A DNA stretch of 64,000 nucleotides. It comes from Lachnospiraceae bacterium. Its GTDB lineage: Bacteria > Bacillota > Clostridia > Lachnospirales > Lachnospiraceae. The position numbers and the translations under genes were made by a program. Below are positions 30,564 to 39,834 of the stretch, one piece after another; within the stretch, counting starts at the first letter, position 1, and every line of letters begins with the position of its first letter. The notes under the pieces are model-generated. The model was not told the DNA's origin. It saw nothing but the letters and a program-made list of their open reading frames with translations, and ran no database searches. The stretch is taken from assembly GCA_910575555.1 (NCBI GenBank), contig CAJTFX010000013.1:1-64000 (forward strand). The letters are read 5' to 3'.

Positions 30564-31811
30564 TTACTGCTGTGCAGCTTCGTCCAATACATCAGATACA
30601 TTTTCCATTGCGCTGGGGTTGAATACCCGCTCAAAGGAAAGGGAAAGATTTTCTGACAATTCAGACCAGCTTCCGTAAATAAAACTGGACGGCGTATAGT
30701 CGGAGCTCTGTTCCAGCATGGTGTAGAAGGGAGCATATTCCGGCTGTTCCATAATGCCTTCAGATTCTACTACAGAGTACAGTACCGGAAGCTCCATGCC
30801 GATTCTTTCTTTGTTCATCTCTTCGCTGGTCCAGAATTTGATAAATTCCCAGGCAGCTTCTTTGTTCTTGCTGTCTTTGGACATGGAAATTCCTGAAGAG
30901 CTTAAGATACTGATGGAGGGCTGACTGCCGAAGGAGGGGATATTTACTACTCCGAAGTTCACGCCGTCCTCTTTTAAAGTGTTGATGGACCAGGAACCGT
31001 ATACGTACATTCCGGTGTTGCCGGCGCGGAATTCATCGGTACCGCTCTTTTCTGTTGCAACTGCGGAACCTTCTTTTTCCATATCCTGGAACATTTGGAA
31101 TACTTCTTTTGCCTTGTCAGAATTCAGGTTGCCTTCCAATGTGCCTTCTGCATCCACATAAGCGGTTCCGTTGCTCCACAGGTACATCTCATAGTCATAG
31201 GGGTCGGGCTTCATCTGGAAGGAAAATCCCTTCTTGCCTTCGCATTTTTCTGTGATGGTTTTGGAAGCTGCCTGTACGTCCTCCCAGGTCCAGTCATTGG
31301 TGGGCTCGTCAATGCCTGCCTCTGCAAAAATATCCTTGTTATAGAACAGCGCGTGTGTGGTAAATCCGATTGGGATACCGTAGGTGCTGCCGTCATAGGA
31401 ATTATAGTTCCAGAGGGTGTCATAGAAGTTCTTCTTGTAATCTTCGCCCTCTTTCTCAATGTAGGTATCCAGAGGCTCCAGTCCCTGGGAATATGCAGGA
31501 TAGTTCCACATGTACATAACGTCCGGCATATCGTTTGATCCCATTCCGGCGCTGATTTTGGTATCGAATTCTCCGCCGTAGGCTTCCAGGGTCACTTCAA
31601 TGTCGTCGTGCGCATCGTTGAACTTGTCAACGGCTGCCTGCTGTGCGTCCACATCTTCTGCTTCGTCCCAGGATGCAAAACGGATTTTTACCTTACCGCC
31701 GCTTTTGCCGTCTCCGCCGCCTGAACCGCTGCCTCCGTCTGAACCGCAGCCGCCTAAGAACATGGTTCCTGTCATTGCAAGAATTAACATTGCCACTAAT
31801 TTCTTTCTCAT
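30564..31811 (-). CDS. Extracellular solute-binding lipoprotein of the glycan operon
   Basis: This family-1 binding protein delivers sugar to the adjacent permeases. The signal peptide ends in lipobox FLGGC (Cys22), followed by a Gly/Ser linker. The mature part starts VKIRFASWDEAEDVDAQQAAVDKFNDAH. Later motifs include YGIPIGFTTHALFYNKDIFAEAGID and AAWEFIKFWTSEEMNKE. It is the first gene of the operon, preceded by a strong RBS (AGAGGAGGAAATACT) and a sigma-A promoter. The ligand cannot be read from the sequence. Confidence 0.94.
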   Translation of the reverse strand: MRKKLVAMLILAMTGTMFLGGCGSDGGSGSGGGDGKSGGKVKIRFASWDEAEDVDAQQAAVDKFNDAHDDIEVTLEAYGGEFDTKISAGMGSNDMPDVMYMWNYPAYSQGLEPLDTYIEKEGEDYKKNFYDTLWNYNSYDGSTYGIPIGFTTHALFYNKDIFAEAGIDEPTNDWTWEDVQAASKTITEKCEGKKGFSFQMKPDPYDYEMYLWSNGTAYVDAEGTLEGNLNSDKAKEVFQMFQDMEKEGSAVATEKSGTDEFRAGNTGMYVYGSWSINTLKEDGVNFGVVNIPSFGSQPSISILSSSGISMSKDSKNKEAAWEFIKFWTSEEMNKERIGMELPVLYSVVESEGIMEQPEYAPFYTMLEQSSDYTPSSFIYGSWSELSENLSLSFERVFNPSAMENVSDVLDEAAQQ

Positions 31812-31846
31812 AGTATTTCCTCCTCTAAGGTTGTTTTGGTAAAATT

Positions 31847-31891
31847 ATTGTAGTATTAATTGGTAAATTAATCAATATTTACTTAGTAAAT
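31847..31891 (-). promoter_or_regulatory. Promoter and candidate operator of the glycan operon
   Basis: On the minus strand TTGATT (31875-31870) and TACAAT (31852-31847) are 17 bases apart, about 36 bases before the binding-protein start. Immediately upstream of the -35 box is a perfect palindrome, ATTTACT-T-AGTAAAT (31877-31891), a candidate site for a regulator. It lacks the central CG typical of LacI-family operators, so the cognate protein is uncertain. Confidence 0.6.
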
Positions 31892-32040
31892 AAAATGAAA
31901 TTTTACTATTTTCATAATTTATCAAACAGTTTTTTGTGCAGTATGCATAAAAAATATAGAGGATATCGGTATGGATTCAGCATCTTTAAATGGAAAATGC
32001 AGTATTTCTTAATAAATCAGGGCAAATAAAACAAAGGCAA

Positions 32041-32095
32041 AAACAGCGTCAAATTGAGTGGTTATGTCTCTGCATCACTCAATTTGACGCTGTTT
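32041..32095. terminator. Strong bidirectional-type hairpin terminator
   Basis: Perfect 20-bp arms (AAACAGCGTCAAATTGAGTG at 32041 and its complement at 32076-32095) enclose a 15-base loop. They are flanked by A-rich sequence on one side and TTTCTTTC on the other. It lies in the 362-base gap between the MBL gene and the glycan operon promoter, both on the minus strand, and should end the sugar-acid operon. Confidence 0.8.
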
Positions 32096-32173
32096 CTTTC
32101 TGCTATGCAAAAGAAAAATATAAACTTTTTATCTGGGTATATGGTAATTATAAGCTGTCAGATTTTTCTAAAT

Positions 32174-32857
32174 CTAGAAGTTCCTGCTTTTTTTGTTCCA
32201 GGTAATTTCGCCAGCTTTCTGAATCCAGGAAGGGATTTTTTCCGGGATGTTCGAGCATATACTGCCTTTTTTCAGTAAGTCTACGTTGGAGGCGTGATTT
32301 CCCATAAAAATGTCTACCTTCTGGGAAATTACTTTGTCGATGGAATTCAGGTAGACTTTTCTTGCCTCCAATTTTATGTCGCCGATTTCCAGAAGAAAAT
32401 CTTTCTGCAGTGTGTTGAATCCGAAGCCGCCGTAATATCCCGCCCGTTTTATGCTTATTCCGTCTGTAACATTGAAAAAACAGGAGATGCATCCTCTGGT
32501 ATGGCCAGGCACAAGGTAAAACTGGATGCTTGTATTTCCGAAGGTGAGGATTTCACCCTCTTCAATTTCATGATCCGCCTCAAAGAGCATATCTATGCAG
32601 CTGCTGCTTTCCTGTATCATGGATTGTTCTGGCGCTGTGCGAAACATTTCAGCGTCGGGTTGTCCCAGGTAGATTTTAGTTCCGAACATCTTCCGGAAAA
32701 AAGGAGCCGCTCCGAAATGATCCACATGGCCGTGGGAGAGAATGATCCATTTTACATCCTGGGGACGGAATCCCATCTCCCAGATGCTATGAATCAGCAT
32801 GGCTTCCGCGCCGCAGTTTCCCGCGTCAAACAGCAGAAGGCCGTCTCCTGTATCCAC
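32174..32857 (-). CDS. MBL-fold metallo-hydrolase, 5' end probably frameshifted
   Basis: This is a metallo-beta-lactamase fold enzyme with intact metal motifs: SHGHVDHFG, GHTRGC and a C-terminal GNHAS. The open frame starts at a GTG inside the family's conserved core (VDTGDGLLLFDAG), so 20-30 N-terminal residues are missing. A good RBS and ATG (GGAGGAACAAAATG, start at 32889) lie upstream in another frame reading MPIKDDY and run out of frame before VHLVDTGDG. This suggests a one-base indel or a sequencing error. It is the last gene of the sugar-acid operon; the substrate is unknown. Confidence 0.7.
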   Translation of the reverse strand: MDTGDGLLLFDAGNCGAEAMLIHSIWEMGFRPQDVKWIILSHGHVDHFGAAPFFRKMFGTKIYLGQPDAEMFRTAPEQSMIQESSSCIDMLFEADHEIEEGEILTFGNTSIQFYLVPGHTRGCISCFFNVTDGISIKRAGYYGGFGFNTLQKDFLLEIGDIKLEARKVYLNSIDKVISQKVDIFMGNHASNVDLLKKGSICSNIPEKIPSWIQKAGEITWNKKSRNF

Positions 32858-32968
32858 AAGATGGACGCATAATCATCTTTTATTGGCATTTTGTTCCTCC
32901 GTGAAAAAATATAACGCTGCCGGTAGCTGCAAAAAATAAAATATGGTGCTTTTGCGATTTCGCTGCAA

Positions 32969-34300
32969 TCAGAATAAAAATGCAACGCTGCTGACAGTTG
33001 CCACTGCGATCAGAAGGATAAGCAGCGGACCGCCGATTTTAACAAAGTCTGAGAATTTATAACCGGCCGGAAGAATTTGCATATTAACAGCTGTCCCGAA
33101 GGATGTGGCAATGGCAAGGTTGGAGCAGGCGCCGATTACGATAACCCAGGGTACCGGGCTGATTCCAAGAGACAATGCAATTGCAATGCAAATCGGGGTC
33201 AGCATGGCGGCAGTTGCGTTGTTGGACATAATATTGGTCAGCACGCTGGTCAGGAGAGCGATTACAATGGTCAGCATAACAACGGAGGCGTTCTGTCCGC
33301 CGAAGAGATTTAAGACAAAGTTTGCAATCAGCGCGCCGCCGCCGGAAACATCGAGACCAGTTCCAATGCCGGAAATAGTTCCGATGCAGACCAGCACGTC
33401 CCAGGGAAGTTCTGCATAAGCCTTTTTAACGGAGACGCATCCTGCCGCAAGAACAATGGCGGCGCCCAGCAATCCAATAATTCCGATATTAAAGTATGTT
33501 TTAAATGGCATAAACCCGCTTAATACGAATAAAATAATGCACAAAATCATGGTAAAAAGCGCAATCTGTCCTTTCCAGGAGGGCGCGTCTGTCTCCCGGC
33601 TCTGTTCCAGGCTGTGAATCTCAGAAGCCGCATAAATATTTCCTTTGTCGAAATCTGGGCTTTCCGGTTTTAAAACCTTGTCCAATAACTTGTATCCCAG
33701 GGTTCCCCAGAAAATCACCTGGACAATTGCAGCCGGCAGCATAATTTTTGTCATATCAAACATGCCCATGCCTTCTTCATAACCGGCATAGCCCTGAAGC
33801 ACAGAGTTGGCTGCAAGCTGAGAGGTTGAGCCGATAAGGGAACACGCGCCGCCGATAATGGCAGCGGTTCCTGCCGGGAAAATAACCATTTTAGAGCGGA
33901 TTCGTCCGCTGGAATTTGCCGCTACAATGGCAATAATGGGCATCCAAATGGCAACGGTTCCGTTATTGCTCATAAATGCTGACATCAGGCTGCACACTAC
34001 GCTGACGGTTACGATAAATCTCCGTTCTGTTTTTGCCAGAAAGGAGTTTCCAATCCGTTCCCCAATCTGTCGTGCAATGCCGGTTTCAAAAAGCGCAGCG
34101 CTGACAATGCACATTCCAACCACCATAGGCCATCCGGTTGCGCTAAAGCCGCTGTAAACGGCGGAAAGTTCCATCTCTGGAATAAACAGCGCCATGGCGA
34201 TGGAGCCTCCGATTGACACAACGCTGATTGGCAGTTTATTCCATACAAATAATCCAATAATGATAAGCACGATAATAATTGATACAATACTTGAATCCAT
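32969..34300 (-). CDS. SLC13/ArsB-type anion permease
   Basis: This is a polytopic membrane transporter of the ion-transporter superfamily with about 11-12 helices in two inverted repeats. Conserved hairpin motifs are visible: FMSNNGTVAIWMPI in the first half and NIMSNNATAAMLTPI in the second, the SNN(G/A)T signature of DASS/SLC13 carriers. I start at ATG 34300 after GGGGGA; the TTG 15 bases upstream is less likely. In this operon it probably imports the sugar acid that the neighbouring kinase and dehydrogenases use. Confidence 0.88.
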   Translation of the reverse strand: MDSSIVSIIIVLIIIGLFVWNKLPISVVSIGGSIAMALFIPEMELSAVYSGFSATGWPMVVGMCIVSAALFETGIARQIGERIGNSFLAKTERRFIVTVSVVCSLMSAFMSNNGTVAIWMPIIAIVAANSSGRIRSKMVIFPAGTAAIIGGACSLIGSTSQLAANSVLQGYAGYEEGMGMFDMTKIMLPAAIVQVIFWGTLGYKLLDKVLKPESPDFDKGNIYAASEIHSLEQSRETDAPSWKGQIALFTMILCIILFVLSGFMPFKTYFNIGIIGLLGAAIVLAAGCVSVKKAYAELPWDVLVCIGTISGIGTGLDVSGGGALIANFVLNLFGGQNASVVMLTIVIALLTSVLTNIMSNNATAAMLTPICIAIALSLGISPVPWVIVIGACSNLAIATSFGTAVNMQILPAGYKFSDFVKIGGPLLILLIAVATVSSVAFLF

Positions 34301-34324
34301 CCGGTAGTCCCCCAATCTTTGTTT

Positions 34325-35314
34325 TTATAATTCGGCCCAGGCAGCCTCTTTCCATTTTTCATGGCTGTATACGGATTTGTCCGCTACATAGGGCCATTTT
34401 TTTCCTTCTATAACTGCAAGACAGCCTTTTATGCACATCTGAGCCATTTTAATTACCGCTTCTCTTGTCTGTGCTGCAGAATGCGGGCTTGCAATGAGAT
34501 TTGGACATTGCAGAAAGCTGTCGTTTTCCGCAGGCGGTTCTTGGCAGAAGACGTCGGTTCCAGCTCCGGCAATCATTCCCTGCTTTAACGCTTCCGCCAG
34601 ATCTGCTTCGTTTATGATACCGCCCCGGCTGCAGTTGATTAGCAGTGCAGTTGGTTTCATAAGCCGTAACTGTTCTTTGGAAATCATATTTTTCGTATCT
34701 TCGGTAAGAGGAACGTGAATGGACACGATATCGCTGTTTTTTAGCAATTCTGTATAATCTTCGTAATATTCCGCTTCCATCTCTGCTGCCTGCTCTTTTG
34801 TCAGAAAGGGATCATAGGCGGCAATTTTCATTCCGCAGCCTTTGCAGATTTTGGCCGTTTCCCGGCCAATTGCGCCAAGCCCGATAATCCCTGCGGTTTT
34901 ACCTTCTAGCTCAAACGCCTTTTTTGCCCCGCGGATTTCCCAGTTTCCTGCGCACATTTCCCGATGGGCTTCCATAAGATTTTTAGATAATGCGAACATC
35001 ATTGCCACCGCATGTTCCGCTACGCTTCTGTTGTTTGCCCCCGGCGTGATGATGACCGGAATTCCCCGTTCTGTGGCTGCAGCCACATCTACAGAATCGT
35101 ATCCTACGCCAGTGCGTCCGATGACTTTCAGATTGGGGCTGTTTGCAATGGCCTGTCCGTCGCATGTCGCAATACGCACAATCAGTGCGTCTGCGTCCTG
35201 CATTGCATCCAAATAATGATTGGGCTCCGGATCATCCGCCACATGGATATCGGCGATGTTTTCAAGCATGTTCATCCCTTCTTCGCATACTGCCTGAGTC
35301 ATGACAAATTTCAT
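34325..35314 (-). CDS. D-2-hydroxyacid dehydrogenase (SerA-like)
   Basis: This NAD(H)-dependent dehydrogenase interconverts 2-hydroxy and 2-keto acids. The Rossmann motif is GIIGLGAIGRETAKICKGCG (about residues 143-162). The substrate-binding segment IGRTGVGYDSVDV is present, as are the catalytic residues Arg in NCSRGGIIN, Glu in DVFCQEPP and His in ASPHSAAQT. The length, 329 residues, is normal without an ACT regulatory domain. This argues for a catabolic role rather than serine synthesis. The stop is ten bases before the SLC13 open frame. Confidence 0.9.
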   Translation of the reverse strand: MKFVMTQAVCEEGMNMLENIADIHVADDPEPNHYLDAMQDADALIVRIATCDGQAIANSPNLKVIGRTGVGYDSVDVAAATERGIPVIITPGANNRSVAEHAVAMMFALSKNLMEAHREMCAGNWEIRGAKKAFELEGKTAGIIGLGAIGRETAKICKGCGMKIAAYDPFLTKEQAAEMEAEYYEDYTELLKNSDIVSIHVPLTEDTKNMISKEQLRLMKPTALLINCSRGGIINEADLAEALKQGMIAGAGTDVFCQEPPAENDSFLQCPNLIASPHSAAQTREAVIKMAQMCIKGCLAVIEGKKWPYVADKSVYSHEKWKEAAWAEL

Positions 35315-35315
35315 A

Positions 35316-36224
35316 TTACTTCATTCCTTTCTCTGCATTCGCTTTTAACACTTTTGCCAGGGCCTCTTCTCCTTCCGGGCACAGGTAGTTAAAAGGCTTT
35401 CTGCAGCTGCCTACTGGATAGCCCAGCATGGAAACAGCTTTTTTGACTACTGTGTTTGGGTTGCCATACTGGAAGACCGCCCGGAAGCTGGCAATAGATT
35501 CCTGCGCTTTTTCCGCTTCCTGGATTCTGCCTTCCTGGAATAAGTTATAGATAGAGGAAAGCACATGGGGATATACGTTGGAACAGCCTGCAATTCCTCC
35601 AGAACCGCCTTCTTTTAGAGAGGGAAGGATGAGGGAATCATTTCCGGACAACACATAAAACTTTTTATTTAATTCCTTTGTCTGTGCAATGTAGGCTTTC
35701 AGGTTTTCCCAGTCGCCGCTGGAATCTTTTGCGCCGATAATTAAATCAACGTCGGCGGCAAGCCGGGCGACAGTTTCAGGAAGCAGCTTATTGCCGGTGC
35801 GCGCGGGAATGTTGTAAAGGACAATTGGCGTATTTACATGCTTTGCCACCTCTGTGTAGTGCTCCTGCAGTTCTTTCTGGGAGGCAACGGCAAAGCTGGG
35901 AGTGATAATGGACAGTACATCTGCGCCAAGCTTTTCCGCCTCTTTGCTCATACGGATGGTATCAGCGGTGGAGATGCATCCGGTGCCTGCATAAACCGGA
36001 ACCCTGCCCTTTACCTGGTCAATGGTATGCTCTAATACTTCGCATTTCTCTTTTTCGCTTAAGATGTAACCCTCGCCATTGGTGCCGAAAGGGAAAATGC
36101 CGTGTACTTTGCCGTCAATCAGGCGGTCAATCTGTTTGCGGAGTTCCTCTGTATTAATGGTTTCATCCGGATTCATTGGGGTTAGAATCGGCGTAATAAT
36201 TCCTTTTAATTCTGTAGTTGCCAT
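35316..36224 (-). CDS. Dihydrodipicolinate synthase/N-acetylneuraminate lyase family aldolase
   Basis: This is a class I (Schiff-base) aldolase of the DapA superfamily. The phosphate/pyruvate-site motif is FGTNGEGY, the Tyr is in VLYNIPARTGNKLLP, and the Schiff-base Lys is in IGAKDSSGDWENL. The length, 302 residues, is normal. Its place between a four-carbon acid-sugar kinase and a hydroxyacid dehydrogenase argues against lysine synthesis and for cleavage or formation of a 2-keto-3-deoxy sugar acid. The exact substrate is unknown. Confidence 0.87.
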   Translation of the reverse strand: MATTELKGIITPILTPMNPDETINTEELRKQIDRLIDGKVHGIFPFGTNGEGYILSEKEKCEVLEHTIDQVKGRVPVYAGTGCISTADTIRMSKEAEKLGADVLSIITPSFAVASQKELQEHYTEVAKHVNTPIVLYNIPARTGNKLLPETVARLAADVDLIIGAKDSSGDWENLKAYIAQTKELNKKFYVLSGNDSLILPSLKEGGSGGIAGCSNVYPHVLSSIYNLFQEGRIQEAEKAQESIASFRAVFQYGNPNTVVKKAVSMLGYPVGSCRKPFNYLCPEGEEALAKVLKANAEKGMK

Positions 36225-36237
36225 AGTTTTGTCTCCT

Positions 36238-37494
36238 TTATTTGTTGAAATTCGTGATTTTTTCTGCGATTCGAACTAATACGTCTTCTGTTCCGAAGCC
36301 GCCTGATTTGGAAATTACCTGTTGTAGAAAACCTCTGTTTTCCAGTTCTGAGACTACCACTCCCGGTTCAATTTCACAGACAGGCCGGATCTGTGTGCAG
36401 CCGATCAGCTTCATATATCCCATCAGGGTATCCCCGCCTGTGGTAAGCACGGTAATATCCATGTGATTTCTTGCAAGGAAATCTGCAATCTGCCCGTGCG
36501 CTTCCGGGATCAGACGCCTTACGTCTGGCATGGAAATGCCATATTTTTTCCGGTAAGCCTCCATCGCTTCTTCGCCGCCCATGGAGTCTACGATCATTTG
36601 CGGATGCTTCCGGCAGGTTTCCAGTATGTACTGCAGAAATGCTTTGCCTGCCGATGTGTCATAATAACCTTTTTGCAGTTTTTGCTCTATGGTCAGGTGC
36701 TGGCGGGTAAATCCGTTTTTCTGCGCATAGATTAACTGTTGTTCTGTAATTCGGTTCAGGCTTCCGCATGCCACAAACAGCCCATTGGTCTGTCGGCATT
36801 GATTGGGCGCATTTCTGTGGAATGGAATTTTGGAGGCAAGGCTGTCCGCTAACGCCGCGCATCCGGCAACCAGCTTAAGCTGCCCGCGCTCTAACAGCTC
36901 TTCCACCCGCGCTTCCATATCTTCCTGATGGCGGATATCACAGATTACTGCCGAAGGATTGCCGCTGATACGGCTCAGGGGTTCATCTCCTCCGATGCAC
37001 TGCAGGGACATCTGGCTCTCCTGGCGGATAATATCCGGAATATAAGACTGAGTAACAGGTTCAAAGGGATCTTGCCCGAATACGCTGTGTTCTAACAGTG
37101 TTTCTTTTATATAATGGAATCCGTTGATGGTCAGCCGATCCATTTTAGGATAGCCGGGAAGGAAATAAAGCGTTTTTTCCCTGTTTCCATCTGAAACTGC
37201 CTGCAGTTCGCTTCCGATATTTCCCCGCAGAGCGGAATCTGTCTTTTTAAAAATAATTTCGATATTTAGGCTTTTTGCCCATGCTGTAATTTCTTTTACG
37301 GTCTCATAAGCTGATTCCGGCATCATTGGCCTTGTCTCTGAATCCACCACAAGCACTTCTGTCTGCGCGGCGATTTCAGCGGGACGCTCCGGTTTGCCGG
37401 TGAATACCTGTGTGGCAATTCCTCTGTTTACAAATTGAATGCCTGTGTCCAGCGCGCCGGTAAAATCATCTGCAATAATTAATAGCTTTACCAT
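36238..37494 (-). CDS. Four-carbon acid-sugar kinase (OtnK/DtnK family)
   Basis: This ATP-dependent kinase phosphorylates C4 acid sugars such as threonate or erythronate (formerly DUF1537). The N-terminal domain begins LLIIADDFTGALDTGIQF, the family's hallmark DD(F)TGA motif. KTDSALRGNIGSEL is the substrate-site segment. The C-terminal nucleotide-binding domain contains TVLTTGGDTLMGYMKLIG. It lies 13 bases after the pdxA-like gene, matching the known kinase/PdxA2 pairing of tetronate catabolism. Confidence 0.92.
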   Translation of the reverse strand: MVKLLIIADDFTGALDTGIQFVNRGIATQVFTGKPERPAEIAAQTEVLVVDSETRPMMPESAYETVKEITAWAKSLNIEIIFKKTDSALRGNIGSELQAVSDGNREKTLYFLPGYPKMDRLTINGFHYIKETLLEHSVFGQDPFEPVTQSYIPDIIRQESQMSLQCIGGDEPLSRISGNPSAVICDIRHQEDMEARVEELLERGQLKLVAGCAALADSLASKIPFHRNAPNQCRQTNGLFVACGSLNRITEQQLIYAQKNGFTRQHLTIEQKLQKGYYDTSAGKAFLQYILETCRKHPQMIVDSMGGEEAMEAYRKKYGISMPDVRRLIPEAHGQIADFLARNHMDITVLTTGGDTLMGYMKLIGCTQIRPVCEIEPGVVVSELENRGFLQQVISKSGGFGTEDVLVRIAEKITNFNK

Positions 37495-37506
37495 AATCTC
37501 CTCCTG

Positions 37507-38547
37507 CTATGTTTTCTTTGCAGCCAGCCTGATTGCGTAATCTATAGCATTCACAAGGCTTAATTCGTTGGATTCTCCCCTGCCTGCCAGATCGAATCCA
37601 GTTCCATGATCCACAGAAACCCGGATGATAGGAATTCCCAGAGTTATGTTAACTCCGGCTACGGCATCCCATTTCCTGAGGTTTTGGTTATAAACAAAGC
37701 CTTTTACTTTCAGAGGAATATGTCCCTGATCATGGTACATTGCAACCACAATGTCATACCATCCGCCGATTGCCTTGGAAAAAATGCTGTCCGGGGGCGT
37801 TGGTTTCTGTTCCGGGATGCAAATGCCTTCTGCCATTGCCGCTTCAATTGCCGGCTGAATTTCTGCTGTTTCTTCTGTTCCGAACAATCCATTTTCTCCG
37901 CAGTGAGGGTTCAGCCCTGCAACGCCGATTTTCGGCGCTGTAATGCCTAAATCTCTGCAGGCCCTGTCGGCAATCCGAATGACTTCCAGTACACGGTCTT
38001 TTTTTACTCGGTCGCAGGCTTCCCGCAGGGAAACATGGGTGGATACATGGACGACCCGTAGGTTCTCATGGGCCAGCATCATGGTATACTTATCAGTGTT
38101 TGTATATTTTGCATAAATTTCCGTATGTCCGGAATAATGATGTCCGGCCAGGTTGATGGCTTCTTTGTTCAGGGCATTGGTTACCGTTGCGTCGATTTTC
38201 CCGGCCTGAGCCAGTTCTATCACTTTTTTCACATATTGAAACGCCGCTTCGCCGCACATTTCAGAAACTTGTCCGAATTTATGTTCTGCTTTGTCAACCA
38301 GTCCCATGTGGTATACATCAATCGTTCCGGCCGTAAAGGCAGCTTCCTGGATATTTTGTATGGCGTGTATGGAAATCTGCCCCTGTTTCCCGGCGATTCG
38401 GACCGCCTCTTCCATGCAGGCTGCATCCCCGATAACCACTGGCCGGCAGGTTTGGTACAGGTTTGCATTGGAAAGGGCTTTTGCCGTAAGTTCGGAACCG
38501 TTTCCTGCCGGATCTCCCATCGTAATTCCGATGATTGGCCGCTTCAT
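37507..38547 (-). CDS. 4-phospho-D-threonate/erythronate 3-dehydrogenase (PdxA2-like)
   Basis: This NAD-dependent oxidative decarboxylase acts on 4-phosphorylated C4 acids to give dihydroxyacetone phosphate and CO2. It is PdxA-like, with MGDPAGNGSELTAKAL at the N-terminus, the metal-binding histidines in HHYSGHTE, NPHCGENGLFG, and MYHDQGHIPLK plus VDHGTGFDLAG near the C-terminus. The length is 346 residues. Adjacency to the acid-sugar kinase indicates PdxA2 function rather than vitamin B6 synthesis. Confidence 0.9.
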   Translation of the reverse strand: MKRPIIGITMGDPAGNGSELTAKALSNANLYQTCRPVVIGDAACMEEAVRIAGKQGQISIHAIQNIQEAAFTAGTIDVYHMGLVDKAEHKFGQVSEMCGEAAFQYVKKVIELAQAGKIDATVTNALNKEAINLAGHHYSGHTEIYAKYTNTDKYTMMLAHENLRVVHVSTHVSLREACDRVKKDRVLEVIRIADRACRDLGITAPKIGVAGLNPHCGENGLFGTEETAEIQPAIEAAMAEGICIPEQKPTPPDSIFSKAIGGWYDIVVAMYHDQGHIPLKVKGFVYNQNLRKWDAVAGVNITLGIPIIRVSVDHGTGFDLAGRGESNELSLVNAIDYAIRLAAKKT

Positions 38548-38578
38548 GTTTTACCCTCCTTTCTGTCTTTCATAGTCT

Positions 38579-39733
38579 TTATTTCAGCACCTTCTGGTAA
38601 ATAGCTCTGATATCCTCAAGGCTCAGTTCTTTTCGGTTGTTTACCAAAAGCCGCTGTTGTCTGCTTCCTGCCTCAGTGAGAAAATCCAGATCTTTTGGCC
38701 TGACCCCAAATTCCCCTAAATCTGTGGGAATCTCCGTCACTTTCACAATATCTGCAATCTGATCAATGATATAGCGGGCCTTTTGCGAAGATGCCTGTTT
38801 TGACAATTCCGGATATACGCCGTCACATAATGCCGCAAGGCGCGTCTCACAGGCATCTCTGTTAAATTCCATAACATGCGCAAATAAAATAGCGTTGGAT
38901 ACGCCGTGAGCAATATGGTATTTGCCGCCCAGAGGATAGGAAAGAGCGTGCACGGCGGTGGTTCCGCTTCCGGCAATCGCCACTCCTCCATAAAAAGCGC
39001 CTAAAAGCAGGCTGTTTTTTGCTTCCATATGCTCTGGATTCCGGTAGGCTTTTCGGATATTCTGAAAAATCAGTTTTGCGGAAGCCAGAGCGTAGGTATC
39101 GGAAAAGGGGGTGGCCTTCCTTGAGGTATAGCATTCCACTGCATGGGCCAGCGCATCCACTCCGGTTGCGGCTACAATTGATTTTGGAAGGCGTCGTATC
39201 ATTTGGGGATCTAAAATTACATAATCCGGAATCATGTTTTCATTGACAATTCCCTGTTTAGACTGTTCTTCTGGGATTGCGACAATCGCGTTGCAGGTGG
39301 CTTCGGCTCCGGTTCCGCAGGTTGTGGGAATCATGACAGTGGGAATCTGCTTTTTTGCCAGCGCCGGATGGTGCAGGAGATCAGTTACGGCGTAATCCGC
39401 ATCCTTTAACACGCTGCAAAGCTTGGCTGCGTCCATTACGCTTCCGCCGCCGATTGCAATTATCAGGTCGCCGGAATAGTCTTTCACTTCTTTCATGGTA
39501 TTTTCCACATCCTGGTAAGAAGGTTCTGACGCAAGGGCGTCAAATACCTGATAAAGCGTTTTGGCATGTTCCAGGAGGTCTGTCAGAATTTCCAGAAGTC
39601 CTGCTGCGCGGACTCCCTGATCCGTGAATACAATGGCTTTTTTCACGTTTTCTTTTTCAATGATATCCTTGATGCGCTCAATGCAGCCTTCCCCGCCGAA
39701 TACGCATGACGGGATTTTGATCTGATAGTTCAT
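38579..39733 (-). CDS. Iron-containing alcohol dehydrogenase
   Basis: This is a type III (Fe/Zn) dehydrogenase that probably reduces an aldehyde or oxidises an alcohol in the sugar-acid pathway. The dinucleotide-binding motif GGGSVMDAAK lies near residues 94-103. The metal ligands fall in TGVDALAHAVECYTSR and AVHALSYPLGGKYHIAHGVSNAI. The length, 384 residues, is normal. It is the first gene of the operon, preceded by AAAGGAGAGAGGTAC. Its substrate is not deducible, but a C4 or C3 aldehyde is plausible. Confidence 0.92.
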   Translation of the reverse strand: MNYQIKIPSCVFGGEGCIERIKDIIEKENVKKAIVFTDQGVRAAGLLEILTDLLEHAKTLYQVFDALASEPSYQDVENTMKEVKDYSGDLIIAIGGGSVMDAAKLCSVLKDADYAVTDLLHHPALAKKQIPTVMIPTTCGTGAEATCNAIVAIPEEQSKQGIVNENMIPDYVILDPQMIRRLPKSIVAATGVDALAHAVECYTSRKATPFSDTYALASAKLIFQNIRKAYRNPEHMEAKNSLLLGAFYGGVAIAGSGTTAVHALSYPLGGKYHIAHGVSNAILFAHVMEFNRDACETRLAALCDGVYPELSKQASSQKARYIIDQIADIVKVTEIPTDLGEFGVRPKDLDFLTEAGSRQQRLLVNNRKELSLEDIRAIYQKVLK

Positions 39734-39834
39734 GTACCTCTCTCCTTTGTTTTAATTTAGTACGTTTATGATGCGTAAGATTATAATATCTGGTTTGCAA
39801 TAGGGATTCAATTGAAGTTAATGAAAAAAATGTT

